Below, in pieces: positions 24,322 through 47,400 of a stretch of 64,000 bases of DNA. The position numbers and the translations under genes are program-made. The stretch's first letter is position 1. Each line of letters opens with the position of its first letter. The stretch lies in contig JASAMV010008211.1 of assembly GCA_030248065.1 (NCBI GenBank), positions 1 to 64,000 of the forward strand, written 5' to 3'. Origin of the DNA: Rhynchonema sp. JSB1_4 (taxonomy: Eukaryota; Nematoda; Chromadorea; Monhysterida; Xyalidae). The notes under the pieces were generated by a model that was given only the letters and a program-made list of their open reading frames with translations, made no database searches and was not told the DNA's origin.

Positions 24322-25105
24322 CAGAGGTGGGAATCGGGCCGGGTTACCTCGGCCCGGCCCGGCCCGACGAGGTCCTGGGGTCGGCCCGGCCCATCCCGGC
24401 CCGAATTTGGGCCGGGAAGTCCGGCCCGGCCCGGCCCGGCCCGACTTAGAAAAAAGTCGGCCCGGCCCGATTTTTTTCGGCCCGACTTTCTGATGATATT
24501 TTCAAGAAAATTTTTTGGTGCAAAAATTTCAGTTTTTTGTTTAAGACAGTTTGCCAGAGAAAATCGACCACCTGACATACGAGTTTGAGGCAAAATAAGC
24601 GATTTTGAGTTTTAGGCGTGAAATTAGGGCACTTGGTGAGTTACTTACGCTCACCGATTTTTTCGCTCCAGTTCGGCTCATTTCTGCACTTATGGGCATT
24701 TTTGTGATTTTCACCTTCGCACTCATTTACACTCTGACCACAAAAATTGAAATCGCCATAACTTGAGCTAGCGTGAACCGTTTTAAAAAATTTAAAAAGT
24801 GTTGTAATTCTGCGGCCCGTTTCCGATCTCTGCCGGGCCGCGATTTTGGGCTTTTGGCTCGGGCCGATCAGTATTGTCTATCTGACGACTTTTTCATGGA
24901 AAACAATGAATTTTCAACCAAAAAAACAGATTCAAAAATCGCAAAAATTATGACAAAAATTGGGTTGAAATCTGAGCCGGGCGGCCGGGCCGGAGATTTG
25001 GGGGTTCGGGCCGGGCCGGGCCGGAAATTTGGGGGTTCGGGTCGGGCCGGGCCGGGGATTTGGGGGCTCGGGCCGGGCCGGGCCGGGTTTGGATTGCGAC
25101 CTCTG
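24322..25105. mobile_element. GGCCGGGCC-rich TIR element (copy A)
   Basis: It starts CAGAGGTGGGAATCGGGCC and ends with the inverse GGATTGCGACCTCTG. Both subterminal regions are arrays of GGCCGGGCC-type words. The middle contains GTATTGTCTATCTGACGACT and an A-rich stretch shared with the copy at 48.7-49.6 kb. The CAGAGGT end is typical of hAT-type elements, but no matching target duplication is seen. It ends 40 bp before the MCCC1 start codon. Long Pro/Arg/Gly translations here are spurious. Confidence 0.6.
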
Positions 25106-25145
25106 ATTTGCACTTTCAGCAGACGCCATTGAACACAACGTCAAA

Positions 25146-34210
<9,065 letters not shown>

Positions 34211-34803
34211 TCATTATCGACTATAAGTTGGCTGTCGGACATTTGTGTGTTTATGTATGTTTCAGTGTTCTATGGTGTGATGTAGTATGGTGCGTTTTAT
34301 TAATTTTGATTTGGTTTAAGGTAGAATTTAGTTGGGTCGCGAACCACCGACCATTCTGGTCGCTAACAAACTGTTATAGTTGAGCGCAACCAACGCGAGT
34401 TGACGTTATCTAGGTTGATCGTATATTTATTCTTGGTTCCAGTTGGTCAATTTTGCTCAATAGTCATATATTCAGTGAACAATAATATCATTTGATGTTG
34501 TGGTCATGAGCCGCATTGTAGTGTAGACAGTCGGTTAGGTCGTTGTGTGTCAGTCAATCCACGCTGCCAATGCCAATGATATACGAGTGATTTCAAATTT
34601 ATATTCGTTGTAAAATTGTGATTTTGTAAAGATCTTTATTTCATTACGATTCTGTTGATTTTCGATTTCCGAAGAACATTGAAGAAATCCAAGTTATAGG
34701 TATGAACGAAAGTTATTGAGATCGTGAAACATTTTCACAACACGGCAGTGAAATATTACAAGAACACGTTGAAACAATGTCGTTAGGGAGAAAGTAGCAC
34801 CGT
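34211..34803. other. Convergent 3' intergenic region between MCCC1 and POLE2
   Basis: Both genes end towards this 593-bp stretch. A minus-strand AATAAA (plus TTTATT near 34631) lies about 170 bp past the POLE2 stop. I see no coding sequence here. Confidence 0.5.
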
Positions 34804-37800
34804 TTATTCGTCTTGTATCCTACTGTTATCGACGTCCTTCGTTGCTGGGAAGTACACTTGGAACGAATAGTTGTTGTTCGAAAACGAACTCTGTAACAAC
34901 AAATTACTGCTTGGGTTTCACAGCGCAATGAAACAGTAAAATTGTATTCGACCAAATAACCGCACCGTGCAAGTGATCGTACAATCGAACTGGCGTTGCG
35001 TGAATGTTTCGAACGAATCGGCCAACACGACCAAGTCCGGTAGTGGGTACAAACGCAGACAGTGGTCGTAGTCCCAGTAGACGGGCGAGACGTGCAGCGG
35101 TAGTGGCGTGAGATGGCCTTGCGCACACAACGACTTGCATAACTGGAATACATGGAGCAATGGAAGATAACAGGCGGCCGAGGTCAACGATTGCAGATTT
35201 TGTGGGGTTGTGTTGTCTCAGACTTTGCTTTGGTTTACACTGGTAACGATGTACATACACGGCACCCTGATACAGTCGATAACCCGCAACGTTGTCTATT
35301 ATCGTCGAACAAGCCCGTTTGGGTGAAGACCGGACCGGCGCGATTGACAGTCAATGCGGTCAACCACATCATACAAATGTGCACTACAAAAAAGGGCAGA
35401 CTGTTCGTACGTGATGCGGTATGTCCTTGTGTTGTGACGGCATTTGCACACAATTGCGACACATCTTCTCGGTCAAGTCCTCACGGAACACGATAATCTC
35501 CTGCGAACAATACCGCAGACGACAGGGATTGGACACGAAATGACAGTTGGGCACACGCTCGTTCAGCACAGACACCATCGATGGGCACAGGGGAGCTCTG
35601 CAATTAACGACCAATGATACCATTCGAACCTGTCCGTCCGGTTACCCGTTCTGAATAGTTCTCACAGACCAATGGTGTACCAGGTCGTCGTCAGTGCGCA
35701 TTTCAAAATGACCGCTGATAATGTCCATGGCGTGAATCGCCTGAGCGGCCGTATCAACATCTCATTGAATTACGAAGGCTGATCAGCAAATTTTACACTT
35801 ATGGCTCAACGCGGTGGTAGACTACCTCTTATTTGACACCAGCTAGTTTCGTTCACAACTTGTGATTTGTTATTGATCCAGTTCATTATATAATATAACG
35901 CTTGGTTTCCTATGCGCTGCTCGAAAACCGTTTTTGGTTCTAATGCTTCCTCCGTTGTCCACAATACGAGAGAGAGGCCGGAACTACACCAAATAGTGTC
36001 AACAATGGGGATCGGGCAATGTCGGCTGTCGGCACCCAAAAAAGCGGTGTCGGCTACCCTCAGGTGTCGGTTTCTTTTACCCAAATGTACCACCAAGGCA
36101 TAGAAAGCATTGTTTCGGGGCTGAGTTTCTTCAAATAACCAATGAATTGAATAAACTGAGCCAAAAATTTGCATAAAATGAGCAAACTTTGCCTGTTTTT
36201 AGTCGAAAAAATGCGATGTCGGGTACGGGTATTTTTTTAACTGTCCGCCGGTGTCTGCTTTTATTTTCAAACGTCGGATGTCGCTTTTTTGACACTGTAG
36301 GTGTCGGATGCAGGGTACCCTCCGGATCCCGATCCCCAGCCAACAATAGTGGTAGTGAAACATCACCTTGGCAGCACATCACTGGCAGGCACGTCCTGTG
36401 CACCGGGCACAAACACAAACTGGCATTGGTCACGAAGGTACGGGAATTCACAGATGAGATTAGCAAGATTGCGGAAACCGTCTGTAATTGAGAAGTAGTC
36501 TTAGTTACTCCAAGTAGCCATCAATCCAAACGTGGTTTGGATGAAATGTTGAAGCTTTGGACTGACCCAGAAGAATTAAACCGAATTAGAGCCCCTGGGA
36601 GCCTTAAACTGCAAAATTTTTTAGTTAAAGCACCCGAGGGTTCTGTTCGGACGTTTTGATAAAAATCGAAGCAGAATAAGGCCAACCTTTCAGCATTTTG
36701 TACTGTTGCACGCCGTGCGGTGTCGAACAGAAATTGCCACTGAACACGAAACAAACGGGCAGAATCGATGAGAAACCCTCGAACATTCGACGTAGTTTGG
36801 TTAGAACCTGGAAGTTATCCAAGTAAAATTAATTGATCATTTAAGAGCCATTTAAAGGTCATACGTTTGTCATCTTCTCTCGTGTTTGTGTGTGCGTGCG
36901 ATATGCGAAATAAAACTGAACTGAACTGAGCAGAAGAGTATTTTCAAATCAGGATAGGCAAATTCTCGACATACACAAAGGCGTTGGTGACAGAAATGTT
37001 TGAAAATGTTGGTAATTGGTAAATGTTGGAAATGTAGGTCATAAATTGTTAAAATGCTGACGCCACACGATTTCAGAACAAAAATCATACACAACACCAC
37101 TCAAAAAGTCATGTTCCTTCTTCTAACAGAAATCAGAATCATAGCACAAAACTAACGACGAAAAACTGCAGGGCAGCGTTACGAGCCGCTCTTGCTTCAC
37201 ATACCTCAATTTTATCGAGAAACACCTCAGTCACAAACACCATCACAGCGTTCGAGTTTTCCAGCTCCAAATGTTGCATTTTGACGCTGCTTTTGGCCGA
37301 CTGTTTCAAATTGCCGCCAAAAACATTCATGCTGCCGAAATACGTGCGAGAATCTGTGAAGTTGGTTTTTTTTAGGATTTTTGATGAGTTGATTAGCTGT
37401 GTTGATTTATGTTTTACATTCTTTCTGGCACCACTCGCATAACGTGCAATGCTTACATTACAAAAAAATCAGAGCCTTAAAAACCAAAAACTCAACCCCC
37501 AAGTCCTCCAAACGCACTGGTGGCCTTTTCGACCGGCGGGTGACCAATAGCACTTGCGTACAGTATTCGGCTGGCGTATCGGCCCTCAACCAAAATCACA
37601 CAATTTTCGGTGAACAGACCGTTGTGAAACGCTGCCGAGCTCAGATCTAGCTCGATCGAGCCGGTCGGGTCTTCCAGGTGGAACTTACCCTGAAAATCGG
37701 GACATTGCCTTGAAAACTCAGGGCAGATTGTTGCAATGTGGTGTGTGACTAACAGCTTGCATTTGTGACAGCAGCCCAAACACAATGACTTGATCAATAT

Positions 37801-39396
37801 GACCGGCCGAACCAAGGAGCTCCTCAACGCGACGTAACTGCAAAATACAGTTTTTCTTCAAATTTATAGCGGCAGAAAAGACGAAATCATTTTTGGAAAC
37901 CTTGAATTTCGTGTTGTCTTCATTCCGATCGCTTGCCGCGGCCGGACCAAAGACCTCGTGGCGCTCAGTCCGCTAAGAATAAGATACTGCAATAGTTTGA
38001 GTTACAACAAACAATGCATCCTTCGAATGGCTATACCTGTAGCACGATTGAGTAGCGATTCTTGAACAGATTAGTTTTCGAGTCACTTTTGGCGAACAAT
38101 GATGGTTTCGGCAAACCGAGCACGTTTCGACTGAAAACAAGTTAGTTTTGAGTGCTACATTCACACATATTCTTTTCCAAATATTTTTCCGGCACTTAGG
38201 GATACTAATAATGGTCCGAAAAATGCACTTGGAGCTTAAAAAATACTCATTTGAACTGTTTAGCACCGATTTACAGTGGTTTCGACAACATTATGGCCTT
38301 CCAACGACCTTTGAAAATTTATCAGAAATGTCGGAAAAAACCGTTTTTCCAAAAATTGCCAGTCGGAAAATCTTCGGAAAAAAATAAAAACGTATTTTCC
38401 AGGCCTCAGAAAAAACGGTTTTTTGGAAAAACGTTTTTTCCGCTCCGCAAGTACAGTCTGGTACACCGTATGCATGTGTCAGTCACGCAAAACAATGCTG
38501 CACGATCACAATTTGAAATCATCAACTCACGGCACAAGTTTCTTTCGGTCCGGCGCCCACTCATATTCCGTCGCTGAGAAAACATTGATCACTTCAAACG
38601 CTTCTTCGCTGCAAAACACAAGAAACTGAATCCACGTGATTTTCGGGATTTGGCGTGCCAATCCACCATCATAGAGCAATTCAACCACATCCCTGAAACT
38701 CACGCGTCATTCTCTTGTTGACTGCATTCCTGTATGGCGCGTCTCATGTGATTCGTATCAACAACGGCAGAGTCCACTGCAAAATCAGACAGGTTTTAGA
38801 TTTGGATACGATTGTATATTCGTTTCTCCTTCGTAATTGCAGTTCTGTCTGAGAAAGCAGACCAGTTCAGTTTTCGACCAGCGCTTGCTTCATTCATACA
38901 ACCAACAGAACATTTGCTCAGTGTCATGATATGCTAAAATAACTGAGATAAAAGCGGGTGGTTGCCGAACAATAAAAGAATTACAACCTTTGTCAATGAT
39001 CTAACAAAAATGCGTGACGCGAGTTTTGCTCGCCTCCAGCAATATTCAGTTCGCAAAGGAAACTCACAAGACTGATTCTGCACATTGGCCAATAATCTGG
39101 TCAGCCACGTCATACGCTGTTGTGCGTCAACATCACTCAGTTGATCAGACAGATAACGCGCTGCGTCACTCAAATTTGGGTTGGGATATGAAGCACGATA
39201 AAATGTGTAAAACAGAACAGCAATGTAGTAATGACGTGCTACACAACAATTGAATGCGTTGCGCGCCACAGATAGATAAAAATACCATAGAGACCACAGT
39301 AGATTACTCAGCAGGTGACCAGAAGTCTCCCACTCACGGTTTCAGCGTGTAACCATGCATTTTGAACGTTGACTGCAATTCACTGCGCGATGTCAT
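34804..39396 (-). CDS. POLE2: DNA polymerase epsilon subunit 2 (B subunit)
   Basis: Fourteen exons join in phase: 39338-39396, 39068-39168, 38704-38776, 38531-38608, 38037-38130, 37901-37972, 37754-37837, 37497-37689, 37205-37353, 36687-36807, 36367-36481, 35411-35597, 34966-35142 and 34804-34890, giving 529 residues (human 527). It is the accessory subunit of the leading-strand replicative polymerase, nuclear, with an OB fold and an inactive phosphoesterase domain. Diagnostic blocks are KFHLEDPTGSIELDLSSAAF, VFVTEVFLDKIEVLTKLRRM, VFSGNFCSTPHGVQQYK, NPCRLRYCSQEIIVFREDL with KMCRNCV, and GHLTPLPLHVSPVYWDYDH with YPLPDLVVLAD. The start ATG follows no longer frame and aligns with the family N-terminus. 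The exon 2 acceptor is unusual (aaatttgag|TG). The POLE2 start is 465 bp downstream of the SNRPC stop, on the same strand. Confidence 0.95.
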
Positions 39397-39861
39397 TGTG
39401 CAGAATTGTCAGAGGCCGATCTTGAAGAAATATAATTTTAAAACTTTGTTGTAATTAAGCTACTATATGAAACAGAAGTGTAAGTAGAAACTGTGGATAG
39501 AACCACGATACACGATAGAACCGAAAATGTCCGTTGATTTTATTTTTTTATTTTCCACACGAAAACACAAAGCAGCACAAAATACGCGTATCGTTTAGCA
39601 ACACACACAAAAATAATGATAGCTGTGTTGTTTCTAATTGATGAGTGATGACTCGGAAAAAACAAGAGTGAACAGCAAAACAAGAAAGTCACAAGAGTAA
39701 CCTGAATTAATTACACATTCATTGTGGGCATATGGGTCCTGAAGTATCGAGACTGAGCGAAGGTATGTCTAGGACATGCACCCCAATAAAACACCATTCA
39801 TACATGCCCTCGTTGCTGATATCGTTCCCATCTTGCCCACACCCCTTCCCACATTTCCCAA
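39397..39861. other. Short intergenic gap between SNRPC and POLE2
   Basis: This 465-bp gap between head-to-tail genes contains an A/T-rich minus-strand AATAAA near 39540, the likely SNRPC polyadenylation site. The remaining stretch should include the POLE2 promoter. Confidence 0.4.
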
Positions 39862-40981
39862 TCACTCAACCGACGGAGGCAATCCACCGGGTGGTGGCCC
39901 CATAGGTGGTCTGTGCATCATCGGTGGCGGTCGCATTCCCGGGGGCATGCCAAACGGGGGGAAGCCGGGCATCGGCGGCATTCCCATTGGAGGCATACCC
40001 ATCGGTGGACCACGCGGGGGCATCATGCCCGGAGGGGGAATCATCACGCCGCCCGGGGGACGCACCATGCCCGCAAGGGGGTTGTTCGTGATCTTGCCCT
40101 CTTTGAAGGCTTTGGCTGAAAAGATGGGTTCATTGGTGAGGGAACCGCTTGGACGGATACCTATGGTGTGACAAAAAATGTTTCGACCAGGGCATGAATA
40201 ACGAAGCGATGACAAAACAAACAATTTTGAAACGATGAAATTACCGCTAAAAAACACCGCGATCGAACATGATCTGGAACATGATTAGCAACTGGAAGAA
40301 ACATTACAAGGGGACAGCACAAACAGGTTTTCTGCGCCGATCTTTGTCTGTGGTCGAGACCGAGAGTAACTTTTCTTTGGAACACGTATTTGCATCACAT
40401 GGGCAGGCACTGCAAGTGAAAAGCAGCGCAACGCATGTAACAAATGTTGTGAATAGCATGTTTTCCACAGTCGGTTACACGTTTACAAGCCATCAAACAT
40501 CAGGTATTACAAAATAGTTGGATACTTACCAGTGGCATCAACGAGTTTCTGTGCTTGTTCCTCCATCCAATTCTGGTAGAACATTCGAACGCAGTCTTTG
40601 TGCTTACGACCGCCATTGTGCGTTTTACGAACCGATGGCTGCAAGGCGACACACATGCAAGTCACTTGATTGCGTCGATGTTTCAATCACTGGCATGATT
40701 GAAAACCAATACGAAAGTAACAGTGGACGATATAAGCATTATCATGTATAAATATCAACGTTTGTGATCAACTTGAACGCGGATCCAAAGCACTATCAGA
40801 AAATCTCAAGGTACAAAGGATTAAGCGCGCGAAAAAGGAACCACCTTGCAACCAGTGTCAAATGTTATAACGATAAATAGACATAAAAATGGCTCCATAA
40901 TAATGGTAGCCTCTGATCGCGCAAACTAACCGAATCGTGTGTCAGATATGTATCGCAATAATCGCAGAAGTACTTCGGCAT
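39862..40981 (-). CDS. SNRPC: U1 small nuclear ribonucleoprotein C
   Basis: Three exons: 40931-40981, 40530-40638 and 39862-40160, giving 152 residues (human 159). U1-C stabilises pairing of U1 snRNA with the 5' splice site in the early spliceosome. The N-terminus [20 protein letters not shown] continues [11 protein letters not shown], giving the single zinc finger with ligands C6, C9, H24 and H30 exactly as in the family. [14 protein letters not shown] follows, then a Pro/Met/Gly-rich tail ([18 protein letters not shown]) to the stop. Introns use gttagt and gtaagt donors. Opposite-strand open frames across exon 3 come from its GC-rich Pro/Gly codons. Confidence 0.96.
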
Positions 40982-41488
40982 GATTTCAATGCACTTGGCC
41001 GTGAATTGCGAATATCTGCAGATAGACACAAATCCTAGTGAAAATTAGACTTGGAACAAAACGTCACTGAGCAACAAGTACCTCACAAATAACTATGTGA
41101 GTTGGGATAATCAAACCCAGAACTAAATGACGAGATGCATAAAATTGATCAATGCCTGTTTATTCGGAAAGCACACTCAAATTGTGCACATTAGCACCAC
41201 AAAATGCATGGTAAATTGTGAAATGGCAACGGGGTTCACAGAACCCAATAATAGTTGAGATCCATTTTGCACATTCATCCGTATGAGAAGCACACCAGAC
41301 CTACACGCATAAAATATGGCAAATTCTTGTAAAACAATTGTGCAAGTAGAAGCACACGGGTTGAAATTTGATACAAAATTTGTTACTGCAAGCTGTCGCA
41401 TCCATTCGTATACTACGTATATTTTGCAAAAACTTTGCTAAAAGAACGCGATCACCAAATTATACATGCAAACCAAAATCAAAAATAT
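40982..41488. other. Intergenic gap between NDST and SNRPC
   Basis: About 500 bp lie between the NDST stop and the SNRPC start codon, on the same strand. A minus-strand AATAAA at about 41158-41163 is a likely NDST polyadenylation signal. No coding sequence is seen. Confidence 0.4.
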
Positions 41489-44400
41489 TCACATCTGAAC
41501 ATTTTCCAACTCGTTTTTCAACCAGTCAGGTATGGGCCTGGCAATTCGAGTCAACAACTTATACAAGGCCACATTGTGGGGTTGATAGAGCTGTGACAGA
41601 GCTGTGCGAGCGTCAGCACTGATTGGTTCGTATTTTCGACCTTTGCTTGCTCCGAGACATTTAGTATTCTCGCGACGATTGTCCACCTCGCTGATCATTG
41701 ACACACAATAGTGGCCTTTGCGCTCGTTGAATCTACGAATTTTTTGTCCTTGTTGGTTTATTGAACGTGTCAGGGTATTTCTAATTGTAGAATAGCCGTG
41801 ATTGTGTTAACCAGGAAGGAATTCAAACGTTGACGATGATTCCAAAAAACAAGTTCATAAAATAAACCAACCTTAGCAGCGATTTATAATCCAACACTTC
41901 AGCCAGCCCCAAGAACTTCTGTACCGAATCCAGCACAAGGGCAGGGTTGGACCGCAAATCATCGCCATCGACAATCAAAATCTGAAATGTGGAAAAAATG
42001 CTTGGTAATGTTAGCAGGTTTGGACAGCATTATCGCCCGAAACAAACAGCTCTATTTATTGATCGAAAATTCAATGAACAATCATTCAAACATCCTCCAT
42101 CCACTCCATCGATCACAGCGCGAAAAGTAATAGAAAACTTACATCGCTGAGAGTTATTTGGCACCGACAATGCGGCCGTTCCGTTCACAATCGTAATAAT
42201 ACAAAAGCGCGATAATGAAAAAGCCACATGCGGCGTGGGTGACCACCCCACTACCGAAATTATTATGAAAAGTCGGCGGACACCCTATGCCCCCTCCCAC
42301 AAAGAATATTCGCTGTATTGTTGAGCAGCTATGGAAAATGATCGGTCACAGAAAACACGGCGAACTACGAAAAGAAACCAGAGCCAATCGCACCTGTCCT
42401 GCACTGAAATACTCCAACCATCGTTCAATATGGTGCGCGTACTTGCCGGGATTCACACAGCGTTGATGCAAATGCCACAAATCCTGCTGCGCACTGTCCG
42501 TCGCTTGCACAACATCGATAAATGCGTACGAACTGGCAATTGGGTGATGTTTCGCGCGTTGGTGCTGCAAGGCGGGTATGCAGGTGTCAGCAATGATTGC
42601 CGCTTTACGGTTACGGTGGAATGATCAGGGGTGGAACCATTCATTTTCTCATTTTTCACCATTCTCACCTCATTTTCAATGATTGTAGAGAATATTCACG
42701 TGATGCCATGATGGTAACGAACGGCAGATTAGCGAACAAAATCCTTTGAACAATAGTCTCCCCAATTCACGACAATATGTACTGTAAATCTTCACAAATC
42801 AAAAAACTCACGCCATCTCTCGACAAACAAACAAAAAACCCCAGGATCTGATTCAGCTCATCCAACAATTGTGTCGCAGCACTAAACACACCTGATACCA
42901 CGAATACGCCCTATCGACTGGGTTTGTCAATATGACGATCAACTTTACGTCAGGCAGCAGTGCGTTGACTTGACGGGGTGCGTCCTCCGAATCAAAGTAG
43001 GTCGCCGACTTTTCGAAAAAGAATGATCCAACAGATCCGTCAGTTTCCGTGTGTCCGACGTCGAAATGGTCCATGTACCTGCGTGATTATTTTCTGTTGT
43101 ATCCGTTTTGTTTTCAGATGCATTTATTTTTTCAGTATGACCCACCACACCTTTCAATATATTTTTTGCCGGATGCAATCTATCAAAAGGCACTGTTTCA
43201 GTGAGGTTCTCTGCGCCCAACTCATATATGTAGATAGCTGTTTATCTGGCGCGAGAACGACACCAGTTTATGAACAAATAAAATCTCGAGCTAGACGGCA
43301 AAACACCAACCAGGCCAGTCCATTTCGATAGTTGTTGCTGCCAAAGAACTGCACCTCTTCAAACGTGCTGTTGCTTTCCAGACTCGGCACCAACATGGGA
43401 TGCTGTGACATGAAGAAATGCAGAGCTGTCGAGCCTGGAAATGGGAATAATTGCAATCCATTGTCTGTGAGAGCGACGAAGCTAACAAAAAATATTCAGT
43501 CACTCAACATGGTAGTGAACATTCCTCATGAAAAAATGGCTTGTCCCAATCGCGAAACTATCTTGAAAACTGAGTGACCGCTGATTTCTCACCCGTTTTC
43601 TGCGGTCCGATCACAATCGCTTGCGGCAGTCGACTGCAAGTTCTGTCCATTGACCAAATCGTGGAATGACGGGAGTCGAGACATGGATTCTGGCGAAGAA
43701 ATGGAAATGTGAACTTGGATGAACGTGGGAAAAGGGCAAAAGTTTGTCATCAAAAATTTTTTCATCGGTTCGGTCAGGAAAGACCGATACCGGACCAATC
43801 ATATGATCACGTCTGGCATGGCACCAATTAATCGACCACAATAGATGTTCTCCATCTCAGATGCCATGATCATGACATACATGCTGTCATCAGCGATATC
43901 TAGCGAGCTTGTACAGTCGAAAAAGCGCTTGCAAAACAACTTGATTTCTGCTCAAAGTTCAACAAACCGTCCAAATCGGTTTCCGTTCATTCGGATAGGC
44001 GTCAAAGTACATTTTCGCCATTTCCATCGGCGTGGCACTGCGCAGCTTCAGATTCGTCCAACAGTTCACAAACTGGAACACTTGCTCAAACGTGTACAGC
44101 GCCAGACGATCGTGTGCGTAGTTGCCTTGATGAGTCATGAACACCAGAAACTGAAACATTAAAAAATAAATGGTGGTTGTTTGGATGAATTTCGAACTTG
44201 CAAAAAACACACCGGGTTGAACAGAAACGTTTGGAACAACTCTCCACCCAAGATTGATTCGTGCAGTTTCTCCGGCCCGCCAGGGTACAAATGCAACATT
44301 TGTGTGTGCGTCCACAGGCCGCAGGTCTGACGAGGCAGCACCTGGATATAGAAAATTAATAAAATATGCTGTTCACTTACCGATGCGTAAATTTAGCCAA

Positions 44401-47400
44401 CATCATGATATGACAACTGCATTGTCATATAAACAGGAATCGCTTTTTGGTTTCCGTTCTAGCCTCAAACTGCATCATAAAGAGGACAATCGAGCAGTCA
44501 ATCAAACTAACCATAACATTTCTGTGCACAAAACCTCGCCGTTTGCTGGGCGGCTGCATGTGCGGATACTGTTCAGTTGCGGTGACTTTGATGTCGTACA
44601 CCTTATGCCAGGCATCATACAAAGGCTCGTGCACGGGGTACACACCAGCGTGATGCGGGGCGACGGCGTAGTGCCAATCGAGATTCAGGTGGTAATTCTG
44701 AAAAATGACATTTTCAAATAAGATTTTAAAGCACGCAGCCCGTCTTGTTCGCGCAAATTTCACGGGATACTCAAGAAATTTTTTAAGTGTGTGGGAGAAA
44801 GCAAAGCAAACCTGAGCAAATTGCTTGTTCAACATAGCGAAGGTGGTCAACTGACTGGAATTCCATTCATGCGCCTGTTGATGTCGCCACATGTGCGGGA
44901 ACCAACGGAATTTTGCGGCATTTTCTGAAAATTGACACACAAAAAAGGTCAAGTAAGTAAACTCTTTCGTGACGACTTATAAAAAGAGAATGGTAATGAA
45001 GTAAATAAATGGTACAACATGACAGAGTTGCTGCCCAACCGACTAAAGCTTCGTCACCGCGATTTTCATCCGAATTTCCATTTCGGAAGAACTTCCCCGA
45101 AAATCCCAACGTGAACGTGAATCCGGGAATAAAACGTTTGCGCCAGGCATTCTGCCGATCCAGCAGCTCCTGAACAAAAACAAAACTCCATACATAATGA
45201 AGCAATAATACCGCAAGCAGAGCACAAAAACGTTCCGTTACAATCACAACAGATTGCAAATTGTTTTTCCCACATTTCCATGATCAATGCCTTCGGCAAA
45301 CGGAAAGGAAGAAAACAACACAAGTTATGGCGTCAATCAAGGGCTCACTTGACAAGATCCGGGACAGGCATTTTCGTACACTATAAGGAATATTCACTGT
45401 ATTACAGAGCATGAGCAGACACAAATATGCTGGCAGAAAAATATACATTATTTCGTTTTTTTTGGGTTTTTATCTCTTAGTATCGCCCGAAACCGACATT
45501 CATTAGAATGTGTCACACTTCAAATATGTAAATACGATAGTAGCCTGACCTGAACATCCAGCTCCACCATTCGCGAGCCAGTTGCACCGACAAAGATGTC
45601 ATCGATGTCGATCTGTAGGTATCGGTCGAGAGGCAGCGCCAATCGCCCGTCAGTCATATAATCGATCGCATCAAGCATGATCAATTTGGCCAGCCAGAAT
45701 TTCAGCGGACAACCGAACCTGAGTTGATTTGAACAGGCGTCTCTCCCTGTACATGTTTTTGTCGCGCTAGTGTGTACAATACCAATGGGTAAAAAAAACA
45801 AATAAATTTGAAAACCAAACTGAACTGACCACAAGCGTTTGATGCCGTCGAACTCGCCTCGGTCGAACAAAGCGACGGGCCAGTGATTGGACGAATCGCC
45901 CGGCAACTGCAACCAATAGAATGAGTTTGGTAACATGATGTATTTTATGTGTCCCCTAGTTTACGTAATGATTTAAATCTGATGCAGCACCAAAGTTGGT
46001 GATCGGCGCGCCGTTCGTTCGTTTCTGTTCGCCTCACCAACGCATACACAAACACGCATAAGCATGGCAAAATGTGATGCCTCAGCAGTCCTTCGGTCTG
46101 GAGGCGCCTTGGCCGACCGTTTGTCTATTGCTTTGAAAATACTTTCATGACGGGAAAAAACCGCTGCTGAAGTTCAATTTGATTTTAATGAAATATCCTC
46201 GATTCAGGGGAAGTGAGCAATAATAGACCCAGTCCAGTGGGCCGTCGAGAAATCGAAAATTTCCCACAGTCAGCCCAAATTCAAGTAAATTTCCCATAGT
46301 ACCCCCAAAAATCAAAAATTTCACATATCAGGGGGGCTGCTACAAAAATTTCTCACACCCGCCGAGGGGATTTCGGAAAAAGTGAACCCAAAAACGTTCT
46401 GAAAATGCCAAAAAAAATATGTCTAAAAACGTTTAAAATTGTGTTTTCCAGCGCAAGCAATCCATTTTTAACATTTTCAAGCGCAAATGATTAATTTTGG
46501 TGCTTCTCGAGATCAAAAAGTCATTTCTTAGGGGGTGCTTCTTCAAAAAGTAAAAATATCCCATACCCTCGGCCGATTTTCCATACCCCATACCAGATAC
46601 CAGGGAAGGGTGCTCCCTCCGCCCGCCCCCCCCAAGACACCACAGAACCGACCAGACCGATTGGCAAGCTTCAGTCTCTCCCAACGTCGACGTTGCAGAG
46701 AGAGGCAAATGTTTCCGATAAACTATGTTTGAAAGCCAAACATTCCTGAACATTAATACAATCAGACTGAATGAACGATGCCAGAAGCATTCCACAACTA
46801 ACCTGAGCATCAAGCACCGACTCAAATGTGTTGTGTTGAGGTTCAAAGACGAGCCAATCAGCTGCATCCATCAAATTTGTCGCATTTTGTCCAGATTTGG
46901 TCACACGCAATATTTTCGACTTTTCGTTCACAGACACACTTTTAACTGGTTGATTCTGCCTGATTTGCATCGGAAACGTCCTCACTTTGGCACGCACATA
47001 GCGCTTGTCGTGTTTCGACGCAAGAAATCCAATCAGCCCCACGCCGTAATCGCGACAATATTTATCCAGCAGCTGCCGATTCCAATCATCCATATTCAGA
47101 TATTTGTAGTAGTTCTCAACAATGATCAGCGAGAATTTTCGGCGATTTTCTGTCGTCAAATTAGGCGCGCGTTTTCGCAACACTTCGATTTTGTACGGAA
47201 ATTTGAGTGTGTCCAACAGTTGGCAAAGTTGCCGACCGACCGGCGAATACGTCGTTTCGAGCAGCAGCAGAATTCGCTCATCGTTCTTGCGAGTTGCCGG
47301 CGGTTTCCATGATTTCAATATCTCGGTAACCGTTGGTATTTCAACGACAGCACTACTGCCATTATTATTATTTTTAGCCATTGACAAGTGACAAACCTCC

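Noticed and set aside
24162..25132. Pro/Arg/Gly-rich open frames
   Set aside because: They are translations of GGCCGGGCC repeats on both strands.
39776..40171. Gly-rich plus-strand frame of 131 codons
   Set aside because: Antisense of the Pro/Met/Gly tail of SNRPC exon 3.
46725..47391. Plus-strand frames of up to 195 codons
   Set aside because: Antisense shadows of the long NDST exon 1.
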